Shown: positions 33,359 to 41,483, counted from the first letter of the stretch. The stretch is DNA of 64,000 nucleotides from Actinomadura cremea (GCF_014648495.1 NZ_BMRF01000002.1:558001-622000), one strand, 5' to 3'. Numbers and translations: made by a program. The notes: a model not told the origin generated them from the sequence alone.

Positions 33359-34522
33359 ATGGACCTGCGCGAAACCGCCGAACATCGGAAACTGAGGGCC
33401 GAACTGCGGGCGTACTTCGCGAACCTGCTGCCTCCCGACGTCCGGCGCCGCGCCGGTGAGGAGGGCGTGGGCGGCGACCGGTTCCGCGAGATCGTCAAGA
33501 AGCTCGGCGACGACGGCTGGCTCGGCTACGGCTGGCCGACCGAGTACGGCGGCCAGGGACGCTCGACCGCCGAGCAGTACGTCTTCTTCGACGAGGTGCA
33601 GCGGGCCGGGCTGCCGTTCCCGTTCGTCACCGTCAACACCGTCGGCCCGACCCTGATGCGGTTCGGCACGGACGAGCAGAAGAAGAAGTACCTGCCGGGC
33701 ATGCTGGCGGGCGACATCGTCTTCGCGATCGGCTACACCGAACCCGACGCGGGCACCGACCTCGCGTCCCTGCGCACCAGGGCCGTCCGCGACGGCGACT
33801 CCTTCGTCGTCGACGGCAACAAGATCTTCACGAGCGGGGCGAACACCGCCGACGAGATCTGGCTCGCCGCCCGCACGAACCCGGACGCCCCGAAGCACAA
33901 GGGCATCTCGATCCTGATCGTGCCCACGGGCGCCGACGGGTTCTCGTGGAGCCCGATCCAGGCCGTGGGCGGCATGGTCGTCACCGCGACGTACTACAAC
34001 GGCGTGCGCGTGCCCGCCTCCGCCGTCGTCGGGGACGTCGACGGCGGCTGGGGCCTCATCACCACCCAGCTCAACCACGAGCGCATCGGCCTCGCCGCGC
34101 TCGGCGGCCGGATGGTCCGACTCTGGGAGGACGTCGCCGCGTGGGCCCGCGACGAGGGCGTCATCGACGTCCCGTGGGTCCGCCGCGACCTCGCCCGCAC
34201 GCACGCGCGCCTGGAGGCGATGCGGCTGATGAACTGGAAGATGACGATGGCCGTCGAGCACGGCACGCTCACCGGAGCGCAGGCGGGCGCCGCGAAGGCG
34301 TACGGCACCGAGACGCACATCGACGTGCAGCGCACGCTGACGAACGTGCTCGGCGCCGCGGGCCGGATCCGTCCCGAGTCGCCGGGGGCCGTCCTGCACG
34401 GGCAGATCGAGCAGCTCTCCCGGCAGGGCATCGTCAACACGTTCGGCGGCGGCGTCAACGAGGTCCTGCGGGACATGGTCGCCGTCCAGGGCCTCGGCCT
34501 CCCCCGGGGGAAGCGCGCATGA
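33359..34522 (+). CDS. Acyl-CoA dehydrogenase, ChsE2/FadE29-like
   Basis: 387 residues, the same length as mycobacterial FadE29. N-terminal helices, the flavin-contact strand FAIGYTEPDAGTDLASLRTR, a mid domain, and C-terminal FGGGVNEVLRDMVAVQGLGL. In mycobacteria FadE28-FadE29 form an alpha2beta2 dehydrogenase with two FAD sites acting on the three-carbon (C22) steroid side-chain CoA ester. The presumed partner is at 35463. Overlaps chsH2 by 4 bp. I cannot assign the catalytic base with certainty. Confidence 0.87.
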   Translation: MDLRETAEHRKLRAELRAYFANLLPPDVRRRAGEEGVGGDRFREIVKKLGDDGWLGYGWPTEYGGQGRSTAEQYVFFDEVQRAGLPFPFVTVNTVGPTLMRFGTDEQKKKYLPGMLAGDIVFAIGYTEPDAGTDLASLRTRAVRDGDSFVVDGNKIFTSGANTADEIWLAARTNPDAPKHKGISILIVPTGADGFSWSPIQAVGGMVVTATYYNGVRVPASAVVGDVDGGWGLITTQLNHERIGLAALGGRMVRLWEDVAAWARDEGVIDVPWVRRDLARTHARLEAMRLMNWKMTMAVEHGTLTGAQAGAAKAYGTETHIDVQRTLTNVLGAAGRIRPESPGAVLHGQIEQLSRQGIVNTFGGGVNEVLRDMVAVQGLGLPRGKRA

Positions 34523-35463
34523 GCGACTCCGCCGCCAACGAGTACGAGAGCCGCCTCCAGGCGTTCGTCGGCCGCGAGCTCGTCGCGCGCCGCCCCGGCC
34601 AGGACCCGGTCAACGTCCCCATGATCCGCCACTGGGTCGAGGCCATGGAGGACGACAACCCCGTCTACCTCGACGACGACGCCGCCCGCGCCACCGGACG
34701 CGACGGCATCGTGGCGCCCGCGTCGATGGTGCAGGCGTGGACGATGCGCGGGTACGCGGCGTCCGTCCGCCCCGACGCGTCCCCGTCGGCCTTCGACGAA
34801 CTCGTCGCCCTCCTCGCCGAGGGCGGCTACACCTCCGTCGTCGCCACCGACTCCGACTTCGAGTTCGCCCGCGAGCTGAGGCCCGGCGACCACGTCAGCG
34901 TCGAGGAGCGCGTCGAGTCGATCTCCCCGGAGAAGCGGACCGCCCTCGGCACCGGCCGGTTCGTCAGCACGGTCAAGACGTACCGGGACGCGTCCGGCGA
35001 GGTCGTCGCGACCCAGCGGTGGCGCACCCTCCGGTTCCGTCCGGCCGAGAAGCGGGCCCCCAAGCCCCCGCGGCCGCGCCCGGCGATCAACTCCGACAAC
35101 GCCTTCTGGTTCGAGGCCGCCCGCGAGCACCGCCTCGTCATCCAGCGCTGCGCCGACTGCAAGTCCCTCCGGCACCCGCCCGGCCCGGCCTGCCCGCAGT
35201 GCGGCTCGTTCCAGTGGGACACCGTCGAGTCCTCGGGCGACGGGCACGTCTACACGTTCACCGTCAACCACCACCCGCGCCACCCGGCGTTCGACTACCC
35301 GCTGGTCGTCGCGGTGATCGAACTGTCCGAGGGCACCCGCCTCATCGCGAACATGACGGGCGTCGACCCCGGCGGCGTCGAGGTCGGCATGCCGGTCGTC
35401 CTCGACTGGCTCGACGCCGACCCCGACCTGTCCCTGCCGATCTTCCGCCCGAAGGAGAGCTGA
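34519..35463 (+). CDS. chsH2: ChsH2-like hydratase subunit: MaoC-type N-domain fused to DUF35 (Zn ribbon + OB fold)
   Basis: 314 residues (ChsH2 of M. tuberculosis is about 311). Residues about 1-180 are a hot-dog MaoC-like domain (MIRHWVEAMEDDNPVYLDDD, SDFEFARELRPGDHVSVEER). About 190-314 are a DUF35 module with a rubredoxin-like zinc site CADC...CPQC, then the OB fold (VYTFTVNHHPRHPAFDYPLV). In characterised systems the hot-dog half pairs with ChsH1 to form the enoyl-CoA hydratase, while the DUF35 half binds and activates the aldolase Ltp2. Both partners are encoded just downstream. ATGA overlap with the FadE29-like gene. Confidence 0.9.
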   Translation: MSDSAANEYESRLQAFVGRELVARRPGQDPVNVPMIRHWVEAMEDDNPVYLDDDAARATGRDGIVAPASMVQAWTMRGYAASVRPDASPSAFDELVALLAEGGYTSVVATDSDFEFARELRPGDHVSVEERVESISPEKRTALGTGRFVSTVKTYRDASGEVVATQRWRTLRFRPAEKRAPKPPRPRPAINSDNAFWFEAAREHRLVIQRCADCKSLRHPPGPACPQCGSFQWDTVESSGDGHVYTFTVNHHPRHPAFDYPLVVAVIELSEGTRLIANMTGVDPGGVEVGMPVVLDWLDADPDLSLPIFRPKES

Positions 35464-36518
35464 TGGACTTCACCCTTGGCGAGGAACTGGAAGCGGTCCG
35501 GGACCTGGCCCGGCAGATCCTCACCGACCACGCGACCCCCGAGCGCCTCCGCGCGGCCGAGGAGACCGGCGTCGACGAGCCGCTGTGGAAGGAACTGGCC
35601 GCCGCGGGCCTGCTCGGCGTCGCGCTCCCCGAGTCCGCGGGCGGCGCGGGCCTCGGCCTGTCCGGCCTGTGCGTCCTCCTCGAGGAGCAGGGCCGCACGG
35701 TCGCGCCCGTCCCGCTCTGGCCCGCGCTCGTCGCCGGGCTGACGCTCGCCGAGCACGGCACGTGCCCGCCGGAGATCGCCGACGGCACCCTGCGGTACAC
35801 GCTCGCCCTCGAGGAGTTCGGCCCGCACGACCCGGCCGAGCCCCGCTGCGGAGCCGTCCGCGAGGACGGCGCGTGGCGGCTCACCGGGACCAAGGCGGTC
35901 GTGCCGTCGGCGCCCGGCGCGCGGCGGATGCTCGTCTCCGCGGCCTCCCCGGACGGGCCCGCCCTGTTCGTCCTCGACACCGACGCCGCGGGCACGTCCT
36001 GGGAACGGGCCCGCACCACCGCGCACGACGTCGCGGGCACCGTCACCCTCGACGGCGCACCCGCCGAACGCCTGGCCGACGGAGCCCTCGCCACGGCTCT
36101 GCGGCTGGCGCGCATCGCCGTGTCGGCCGTCCAGCTCGGCGTCGCCGAGGGCGCCCTGCGCATGACCGCCGACTACCTCTCCGCCCGCGAGCAGTTCGGC
36201 CGCCCCCTCGGCACCTTCCAGGCCGTCCAGCACCAGCTCGCCGACTCCTACATCGAGATCGACGCCCTGCGGGTCTGCCTCTGGCACGCGATCGCGCTCA
36301 GCGCCGCCGGTGAGGACGCCGCCCAGGCGACGCTCGTCGCGAAGTGGTGGTCGGACGAGGGCGGCCTCAACGTCGTGCACCGCACCCAGCACCTGCACGG
36401 CGGCATCGGCGTCGACGTCGACTACCCGATCCACCGGTACTTCCTGTGGGGCAAGCAGATCGCCGGCACCTTCGGCGGCGCCTCCGCGGACCTCGCCGCC
36501 CTCGGAGCCGCCCTGTGA
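35463..36518 (+). CDS. Acyl-CoA dehydrogenase, ChsE1/FadE28-like
   Basis: 351 residues, shorter than typical homotetrameric dehydrogenases and similar to FadE28. Motifs: AAGLLGVALPESAGGAGLGL, YLSAREQFGRPLGTFQAVQH, QHLHGGIGVDVDYPIHRYFL. It lacks a clear flavin-contact strand in the middle domain, as expected for the partner subunit of a heterotetramer. Its place between chsH2 and chsH1 is unusual: in the mycobacterial igr operon fadE28 precedes fadE29. Start ATG 35463 overlaps the chsH2 stop; GTGA overlap with chsH1. Confidence 0.85.
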   Translation: MDFTLGEELEAVRDLARQILTDHATPERLRAAEETGVDEPLWKELAAAGLLGVALPESAGGAGLGLSGLCVLLEEQGRTVAPVPLWPALVAGLTLAEHGTCPPEIADGTLRYTLALEEFGPHDPAEPRCGAVREDGAWRLTGTKAVVPSAPGARRMLVSAASPDGPALFVLDTDAAGTSWERARTTAHDVAGTVTLDGAPAERLADGALATALRLARIAVSAVQLGVAEGALRMTADYLSAREQFGRPLGTFQAVQHQLADSYIEIDALRVCLWHAIALSAAGEDAAQATLVAKWWSDEGGLNVVHRTQHLHGGIGVDVDYPIHRYFLWGKQIAGTFGGASADLAALGAAL

Positions 36519-36913
36519 ACGCGTCCGTCGGCGACGAGCTGCCGCCCCTCGACATCCCCCTCACCCGCACGATGATCGTCGCGACCGCCCTCGCGAGCCG
36601 CGACTACCAGGACGTCCACCACGACCCGTCCCTCGCCGCCGAGCGCGGATCGAAGGACGTCTTCATGAACATCCTCACGACCAACGGGCTCGTCGACCGC
36701 TACGTCACCGCGTGGGCCGGACCCTCGTGCGTCGTCAAGGCCATCCGCATCCGCCTCGGCGCCCCCAACTACCCGGGCGACACGATGCGCCTCACCGGCA
36801 CCGTCACGGCCCGGAACGGCGACGACGTCGAGATCTCGGTCAAGGGCGTCAACGAACTGGGTCCGCACGTGACCGGCACGGTCGTCGTCCGACTGCAAGG
36901 GAAGGCCGCATGA
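36515..36913 (+). CDS. chsH1: ChsH1-like MaoC hydratase subunit
   Basis: 132 residues, a single hot-dog domain. The hydratase catalytic pair is Asp30 and His35 in SRDYQDVHHDPSLA, matching the Asp29/His34 described for mycobacterial ChsH1. It should pair with the MaoC half of ChsH2 to hydrate the C22 steroid enoyl-CoA (or analogue). GTG start overlaps the preceding stop; ATGA overlap with the next gene. Confidence 0.9.
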   Translation: MNASVGDELPPLDIPLTRTMIVATALASRDYQDVHHDPSLAAERGSKDVFMNILTTNGLVDRYVTAWAGPSCVVKAIRIRLGAPNYPGDTMRLTGTVTARNGDDVEISVKGVNELGPHVTGTVVVRLQGKAA

Positions 36914-38085
36914 GCGTGCTGCCCGGAGCCGCCGCGATCGCGGGCATCGGCGCCACCGAGTTCTCCAAGGAGTCCGGCCGCAGCGAACTCCGCCTCGCCT
37001 GCGAGGCCGTCCTCGCCGCGATCACCGACGCGGGGCTGCAGCCGTCCGACGTCGACGGCATGGTCACCTTCACCGCCGACACCAGTTCCGAGATCCACAT
37101 CGCCCGCAACCTCGGCATCGGCGAGCTGAAGTTCTTCTCCCGCATCGGCCACGGCGGCGGCGCCGCCTGCGGGACCGTGCAGCAGGCGGCCATGGCCGTC
37201 GCCACCGGCGTCGCCGACGTCGTCGTCTGCTACCGGGCCTTCAACGAGCGCTCCGGCGTCCGCTACGGGCTCGGCCAGGCCGACCGTCCGATGGACGTCA
37301 GCGCCGACCGCGCCGCGTACTCGTGGATGACCCCGTTCGGGCTGAACACCCCCGCCCAGTGGGTGGCCATGTTCGCCCGCCGCTACATGCACGAGTACGG
37401 CGCGACCAGCGAGGACTTCGGCCGCGTCGCCGTCGTCGACCGCAAGCACGCCGCGAAGAACCCGAACGCGTGGTTCCACGACCGCCCGATCAGCCTCGCC
37501 GACCACCAGGCGTCCAGGTGGATCGCCGAACCCCTCCGCCTCCTCGACTGCTGCCAGGAGAGCGACGGCGGCCAGGCCGTCGTCGTCGTCTCCGCGCAGC
37601 GGGCCCGCGCCCTGCCGCACCGTCCGGCGCTCATCTGGGGCGCCGCCCAGGGCTCGGGCAACGACCAGCACATGATGACGAGCTACTACCGGTCCGAGAT
37701 CTCCGGCATTCCCGAGATGGGCCTGGTGGGCCGCCAGCTGTACGCGCAGAGCAAGCTCACGCCCGCCGACATCCAGGCGGCGATCCTCTACGACCACTTC
37801 ACGCCGCTCGTCCTGCCCCAGCTCGAGGAACTCGGCTTCTGCGCCAAGGGCGAGGCCAAGGACTTCATCGCCGACGGCAACCTCGAAGTGGGCGCCCGCC
37901 TGCCGGTCAACACCCACGGCGGCCAGCTCGGCGAGGCCTACATCCACGGCATGAACGGCATCGCCGAAGGCGTGCGGCTGCTGCGCGGAACCTCGCCGAA
38001 CCAGCCCGGCGACGTCCACAACGTCCTGGTCACCGCCGGCACCGGCGTCCCGACCAGCGGCCTGATCCTGGGAGCGGACGGATGA
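36910..38085 (+). CDS. ltp2: Ltp2-like thiolase-fold retro-aldolase
   Basis: 391 residues (Ltp2 is about 386). Very characteristic stretches: AIAGIGATEFSKESGRSELR, GELKFFSRIGHGGGAACGTV QQAAMAVATG, AFNERSGVRYGLGQ, SRWIAEPLRLLDCCQESDGG and LPVNTHGGQLGEAYIHGMNG. In mycobacteria this protein, docked on the DUF35 part of ChsH2, cleaves the hydrated side chain to release propionyl-CoA and the 17-keto steroid. It lacks the ordinary thiolase Cys/His arrangement. Gene order supports the same complex here. Confidence 0.91.
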   Translation: MSVLPGAAAIAGIGATEFSKESGRSELRLACEAVLAAITDAGLQPSDVDGMVTFTADTSSEIHIARNLGIGELKFFSRIGHGGGAACGTVQQAAMAVATGVADVVVCYRAFNERSGVRYGLGQADRPMDVSADRAAYSWMTPFGLNTPAQWVAMFARRYMHEYGATSEDFGRVAVVDRKHAAKNPNAWFHDRPISLADHQASRWIAEPLRLLDCCQESDGGQAVVVVSAQRARALPHRPALIWGAAQGSGNDQHMMTSYYRSEISGIPEMGLVGRQLYAQSKLTPADIQAAILYDHFTPLVLPQLEELGFCAKGEAKDFIADGNLEVGARLPVNTHGGQLGEAYIHGMNGIAEGVRLLRGTSPNQPGDVHNVLVTAGTGVPTSGLILGADG

Positions 38086-38870
38086 GCGACTGGCGCGGCC
38101 GGACCCTCGGCACCCGAACCGCCACCTACGACGAGACCCGCGCGATCCTCTACGCCCTCGCCGTCGGAGCCCCCGCGAGCGCCCTCGACCTCGTCTTCGA
38201 GCGGAACCTGCGCGTCCTGCCCACCTTCGCGCTGACGCTCGCGCAGTGGGCGCCGGACGAGCTCGGCCCCGCGGGCGCGTTCGACATCTCCACCGCCGTG
38301 CACGGCTCGCAGCGCCTGCGCGTCCGCGAGCCCCTGCCGCCGTCCGGTGCCGTCGAGATGACGGCCCGCGTCGGCGAGGTCTGGGACAAGGGACGAGCGG
38401 CCGTCTTCGAGGTCGTCGTCGAGAGCGCGTACTTCGACGCCACGTGGTCGATCTTCGCGCCCGGTTCGGGCGGTTTCGGGGGCGAACGAGGGCCGTCGTC
38501 GCAGCGGCGCCCGGAGACGGATCCGGACCGCACCCTCACCCTGCGCACGTCCCCGAACCAGGCGGCCCTCTACCGGCTCCTCGGCGACCGGCACCACATG
38601 CACATCGACCCCGAAGCCGCCAAGGCGGCCGGAATGCCCCGCCCGTTCATGCACGGCCTGTGCACCCTCGCGGCGCTCACGCTGCCCATCGCCGAGGCCC
38701 ACGAGGCCCACCCCGCCGCCCTGACCGAACTCGACGGCCGCTTCGCCGCCCCCGTCTTCCCCGGCGACGAACTGACGATCGAGACGTGGGAGCAGTCCGG
38801 CGCGATCCTGTTCGAGGCTTCGGTCGACGATCGCACGGTCATCTCCGGAGGCCGAGCCGTCTTCGCCTGA
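38082..38870 (+). CDS. Double-hotdog (R)-enoyl-CoA hydratase-like protein
   Basis: 262 residues in two hot-dog halves. The C-terminal half has the hydratase-2 motif as LLGDRHHMHIDPEAAKAAGM, with catalytic Asp and His, followed by RPFMHGLCTLAALTLP. The N-terminal half lacks a motif, as in eukaryotic-type MFE2 hydratases and mycobacterial ChsH3 (Rv3538). It probably hydrates an earlier or related enoyl-CoA of the same route. Last gene of the operon; a perfect hairpin follows at 38876. Confidence 0.85.
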   Translation: MSDWRGRTLGTRTATYDETRAILYALAVGAPASALDLVFERNLRVLPTFALTLAQWAPDELGPAGAFDISTAVHGSQRLRVREPLPPSGAVEMTARVGEVWDKGRAAVFEVVVESAYFDATWSIFAPGSGGFGGERGPSSQRRPETDPDRTLTLRTSPNQAALYRLLGDRHHMHIDPEAAKAAGMPRPFMHGLCTLAALTLPIAEAHEAHPAALTELDGRFAAPVFPGDELTIETWEQSGAILFEASVDDRTVISGGRAVFA

Positions 38871-38875
38871 GCGCC

Positions 38876-38905
38876 CCGGGGACGCGGCGAAGGCCGCGTC
38901 CCCGG
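38876..38905. terminator. Bidirectional terminator after the steroid-type operon
   Basis: Perfect 13-bp stem CCGGGGACGCGGC (38876-38888), loop GAAG, GCCGCGTCCCCGG (38893-38905), located between two convergent stop codons (38870 and 38907). Confidence 0.75.
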
Positions 38906-38906
38906 C

Positions 38907-39272
38907 TCACGCCGCCGCCAGCAGGAGCGCGCCCCCGGCGGCCTCGACCCAGAAGTAGAACCAGGAGGGGTAGAACGCCCCCGGCCGTTCGACGGCCCGC
39001 GCCGCCAGCCGCCCAGCGGCCATGCCCAGGAGGGCGACGCCGACAGCGGCCAGCACCCCCTGCCGGACCGCGCCGGACGCGGTCCCCGCCCAGATCAGCA
39101 GGCCGCCGACGGCGACGCCGAACCCGCCGTACACGGCGCGGACCTCGGTCCGGGCCTCGACACTGCCGGCGCTGATCCCGAAGGGCCGGACCAGCGCGGC
39201 CGGCGCCACGAGGCCGTACACACCCATCCCGAGGAAGAACACGGCCGCGCAGATCGCGATCGATGTCGTCAT
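38907..39272 (-). CDS. DUF4345-type small membrane protein
   Basis: 121 residues with four membrane helices: AICAAVFFLGMGVYGLVAP, a Glu/Arg-containing turn (SVEARTEVRAVYGGFGVAVG GLLIW), GVLAAVGVALLGMAAGRLAA and FYFWVEAAGGALLLAAA. The central EARTEVRAVYGG is the conserved DUF4345 feature. Divergent from an AraC gene, with only 9 bp between annotated starts. Function unknown. Confidence 0.8.
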   Translation of the reverse strand: MTTSIAICAAVFFLGMGVYGLVAPAALVRPFGISAGSVEARTEVRAVYGGFGVAVGGLLIWAGTASGAVRQGVLAAVGVALLGMAAGRLAARAVERPGAFYPSWFYFWVEAAGGALLLAAA

Positions 39273-39281
39273 GCCGTCAGG

Positions 39282-40040
39282 ATGGTGCCCGTGCCCCCGT
39301 CCCCGCTTTCACGAACGTGCCGCGACGGCCCGGTGCTGTGGCTGTGGCCCGGCCAGGCGATGTACGCCGGGCCGTCCCTCGACCTCGGCCCGCACGCGGG
39401 CTCGGTCGCCTGCCTGGCCGTCGGGCTGGACGCCCCCTTCGAGGTGCGGGCACCGGACGAGCCCGTCCGGGCCCGCAGCGCGCTGATCGCGCCCCGCCGG
39501 CGGCACCGGCTGACCACGGAAGGCCGGATGCTCTTCTGCTACCTCGACCCGGCCTCGTCCAGGCGACTCGCCTGCGAGCAGCGAATGACCGGCGGCGGCG
39601 CGCCCGTCCTGACCGGCCACCGGGACGAACGCGCCCTGCTGGCCCTGGACCGCCCGGCACGCGACTGGCTGGACCTGGCGGCGCCGCCCGGCCCCGCCGC
39701 GCCGGATCCGCGCATCCGGGCCGTCACCGCGCTGCTGCTCGCCGGGACCCACCGCACCGTCACGGCCGCGGAAGGGGCCGCGGCCTGCGGGCTGTCCACG
39801 TCGCGGTTCCTGCACCTGTTCCAGGCGCACACCGGAACGAGTTTCCGGCGGTACCGGCTGTGGGCCCGGATGCTGGCGGCGGGCCGGACGATCGGTGCCG
39901 GCGGCGACCTCACCGAAGCCGCGGCCGACGCGGGGTTCGCGACCCCCTCGCACTTCAGCGACGCCTTCCACCGCATGTTCGGGCTCCAGCCCGGACGGCT
40001 GGCCGCCGGCCTCACCGTCATCGACGGCACGGCCGACTGA
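39282..40040 (+). CDS. AraC family transcriptional regulator
   Basis: About 252 residues. The N-terminal half resembles a cupin-like effector domain (VLWLWPGQAMYAGPSLDLGP, HAGSVACLAVGLDAPFEV). AraC DNA-binding domain from about 140 (VTAAEGAAACGLSTSRFLHL, HTGTSFRRYRLWARMLAA, DAGFATPSHFSDAFHRMFG). The ATG at 39282 is barely separated from the divergent DUF4345 start, so the real start may be the downstream GTG near 39333; otherwise promoters would lie inside coding DNA. Likely regulates the DUF4345 gene. Confidence 0.87.
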   Translation: MVPVPPSPLSRTCRDGPVLWLWPGQAMYAGPSLDLGPHAGSVACLAVGLDAPFEVRAPDEPVRARSALIAPRRRHRLTTEGRMLFCYLDPASSRRLACEQRMTGGGAPVLTGHRDERALLALDRPARDWLDLAAPPGPAAPDPRIRAVTALLLAGTHRTVTAAEGAAACGLSTSRFLHLFQAHTGTSFRRYRLWARMLAAGRTIGAGGDLTEAAADAGFATPSHFSDAFHRMFGLQPGRLAAGLTVIDGTAD

Positions 40041-40043
40041 CAC

Positions 40044-40074
40044 CCCCGCCCGGCCGCGACGCGGCCGGGCGGGG
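40044..40074. terminator. Hairpin terminator between convergent AraC and methyltransferase-GNAT genes
   Basis: Perfect 14-bp GC stem CCCCGCCCGGCCGC (40044-40057), loop GAC, GCGGCCGGGCGGGG (40061-40074), in the 39-bp gap between two convergent stops. Confidence 0.7.
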
Positions 40075-40079
40075 TGCTG

Positions 40080-41330
40080 TCAGACGCCGAACGCCGCGGG
40101 GTAGGCGATGGTGCCGCGGGGGACCGGGCGGGCGCCGTCCAGTGCCATGGCCATCATCGCCTCGTCCGGCGCCTCGAAGGGCGCGCGGATGCCGAAGCCG
40201 GACGCGCGGGTGAAGCCGAACCTCGGGTAGTAGTCGGCGTGCCCGAGGACGACGACGAGGTTCTCGCCCCGGTCCCGTGCGGCGTCGAGGCCGGTACGGA
40301 TCGCGGCCGAACCGGCACCCGTGCGCTGGGCCGAGGGCAGCACCGCGCACGGGGCCAGCGCCAACGCGGGCTCGCCGCCGACGAGGCACCGGGTGAGCAG
40401 GGCGTACCCGACCACCGTGCCGTCGGGAGCGGTGGTGACGATGGACAGGCCGTCGATCCACGCCTCCTGGTCGGCGCGCAGCGCCTCGACCAGATCGGCC
40501 TCCTCGGCCGTCGGGAAGGCCCCGAGGAGGACGGCGCGGATGGCGGGGATGTCGTCGGACGTCTCGGGACGCGTGTTCCAGGTCATCGTGGTTCCGTTCT
40601 TGTCGTGGGGGCGCAGGACGTAGGCGGCGTAGTCGTACTCGCGGCCGTGGTCCCTGCGCATGTCGATCTCCGCTCGCAGCGCGTCCAGCGCCTGCGGCAT
40701 GCCGGGACGCCGGGTGTCGGCGCGGTCGATCCGCTCGGCGAGCGGGGCGTAGTACTCGTCCCACCAGTCGCTCTCCGGCAGCGGCCAGTGCGCCTGCACC
40801 CGGTAACCGGCGGCTTCCGCGGCGGCGGTGTTGGCGGCGTGGGTGCGCAGCGGGTAGGCCGCGTCCCAGTAGGCGCGCACCGACGCGTCGGGATCGGTCG
40901 TGGTCCATTCGATTTCGGTGACGACCAGGACGCCGCCGGGTGCCAGCAGTCGCCGCCAGGCGCGCAGGGCGACGTCGAAGCCGACGGTGTAGACCGAGCC
41001 CTCGGCCCAGATCGCGTCGAAGCCGTGATCCGGGAAGGGCAGCCGGTCCATCGATCGGTTGACGACCGTGACCCGGTCGTCCAGGCCCCGGCGCGCGGCC
41101 TCGGCCGCCAGGTCGTCCAGGTAGGGCTGGTGCAGGTCGACCGCGGTGACGTGCGCGCCGGCCTCCTCGGCGAGGAGCAGTGCGGACCGGCCGGGGCCGC
41201 AGCCCGCGTCCAGGATGCGCGGACGCTCGGGCAACGGCCCGGCGGCCTGAAGCAGACGCCGCGTCGTGGCGTCCGAGCCCGGCCCTTGCCGGGGTAGACG
41301 GTCATGCAAGGCGAAGAGCGCCTCGGTCAC
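40080..41330 (-). CDS. Bifunctional protein: SAM-dependent methyltransferase fused to GNAT acetyltransferase
   Basis: 416 residues from GTG 41330. Residues about 1-245 are a class I methyltransferase: RILDAGCGPGRSALLLAEEA (motif I), VTAVDLHQPYLDDL, PFPDHGFDAIWAEGSVY, LAPGGVLVVTEIEW. From about 250 a complete GNAT domain begins at an internal Met (MTWNTRPETSDDIPAIRAVL), with the acetyl-CoA loop VLPSAQRTGAGSAAIRTGLD and DYYPRFGFTRASGFGI. The linker (YVLRPHDKNGTT) is short, and fusion of these two families is not one I know as standard. An in-frame TTG at 41366 is the alternative start, but it would place a strong hairpin in the coding region. Preceded by a leader ORF and hairpins (41329-41479). 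Substrates unknown. Confidence 0.85.
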   Translation of the reverse strand: MTEALFALHDRLPRQGPGSDATTRRLLQAAGPLPERPRILDAGCGPGRSALLLAEEAGAHVTAVDLHQPYLDDLAAEAARRGLDDRVTVVNRSMDRLPFPDHGFDAIWAEGSVYTVGFDVALRAWRRLLAPGGVLVVTEIEWTTTDPDASVRAYWDAAYPLRTHAANTAAAEAAGYRVQAHWPLPESDWWDEYYAPLAERIDRADTRRPGMPQALDALRAEIDMRRDHGREYDYAAYVLRPHDKNGTTMTWNTRPETSDDIPAIRAVLLGAFPTAEEADLVEALRADQEAWIDGLSIVTTAPDGTVVGYALLTRCLVGGEPALALAPCAVLPSAQRTGAGSAAIRTGLDAARDRGENLVVVLGHADYYPRFGFTRASGFGIRAPFEAPDEAMMAMALDGARPVPRGTIAYPAAFGV

Positions 41331-41350
41331 CCCGTCGGCACCGACGGGGT
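41329..41350 (-). promoter_or_regulatory. Hairpin at the methyltransferase-GNAT start codon
   Basis: Perfect 10-bp stem ACCCCGTCGG (41329-41338) and CCGACGGGGT (41341-41350) with a CA/TG loop. In the minus-strand transcript it sits directly over the GTG start (41330-41328) and the G-rich bases in front of it, so it would hinder initiation unless opened. Confidence 0.55.
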
Positions 41351-41384
41351 AAGGAGATGAAGACAACGTAGAGACCCTTGAACA

Positions 41385-41421
41385 GGGGCCCCGGAGCGTG
41401 AGTCAGGTCAGACCGGGGCCC
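41385..41421 (-). promoter_or_regulatory. Leader hairpin overlapping the end of the leader ORF
   Basis: GGGCCCCGG (41386-41394) and CCGGGGCCC (41413-41421) form a perfect 9-bp stem with an 18-nt loop. On the transcript the leader ORF's last sense codons lie in the upstream arm and its stop (41410-41408) in the loop, so a ribosome finishing or stalling on the leader would decide whether the hairpin forms. Downstream DNA is not T-rich, so simple Rho-independent termination is not obvious. Confidence 0.45.
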
Positions 41422-41479
41422 GGGACGTGAGGATGGTCCTGCGGGCACTGCACACGGCAGCGGCGTCGCCGACAGTCAT
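41408..41479 (-). CDS. Putative 23-residue leader peptide
   Basis: ATG at 41479 is preceded by GGGAGGTGAGTTG, one of the best ribosome binding sites in the window (GGAGG ends 7-8 nt before the ATG). The peptide begins MTVGDAAAVCSARRTIL and ends in SRAPV at a TGA at 41410-41408. It is too short for an enzyme and lies in the 5' leader of the methyltransferase-GNAT gene, ending inside a hairpin. That is the classic layout of ribosome-mediated attenuation, for example by an antibiotic or by charged-tRNA level. Whether it is translated is untested. Confidence 0.45.
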   Translation of the reverse strand: MTVGDAAAVCSARRTILTSRAPV

Positions 41480-41483
41480 CAAC

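Noticed and set aside
41385-41421. Simple Rho-independent terminator
   Set aside because: No T-run follows on the minus strand and the stem overlaps the end of a well-initiated leader ORF, so attenuation is the better reading.
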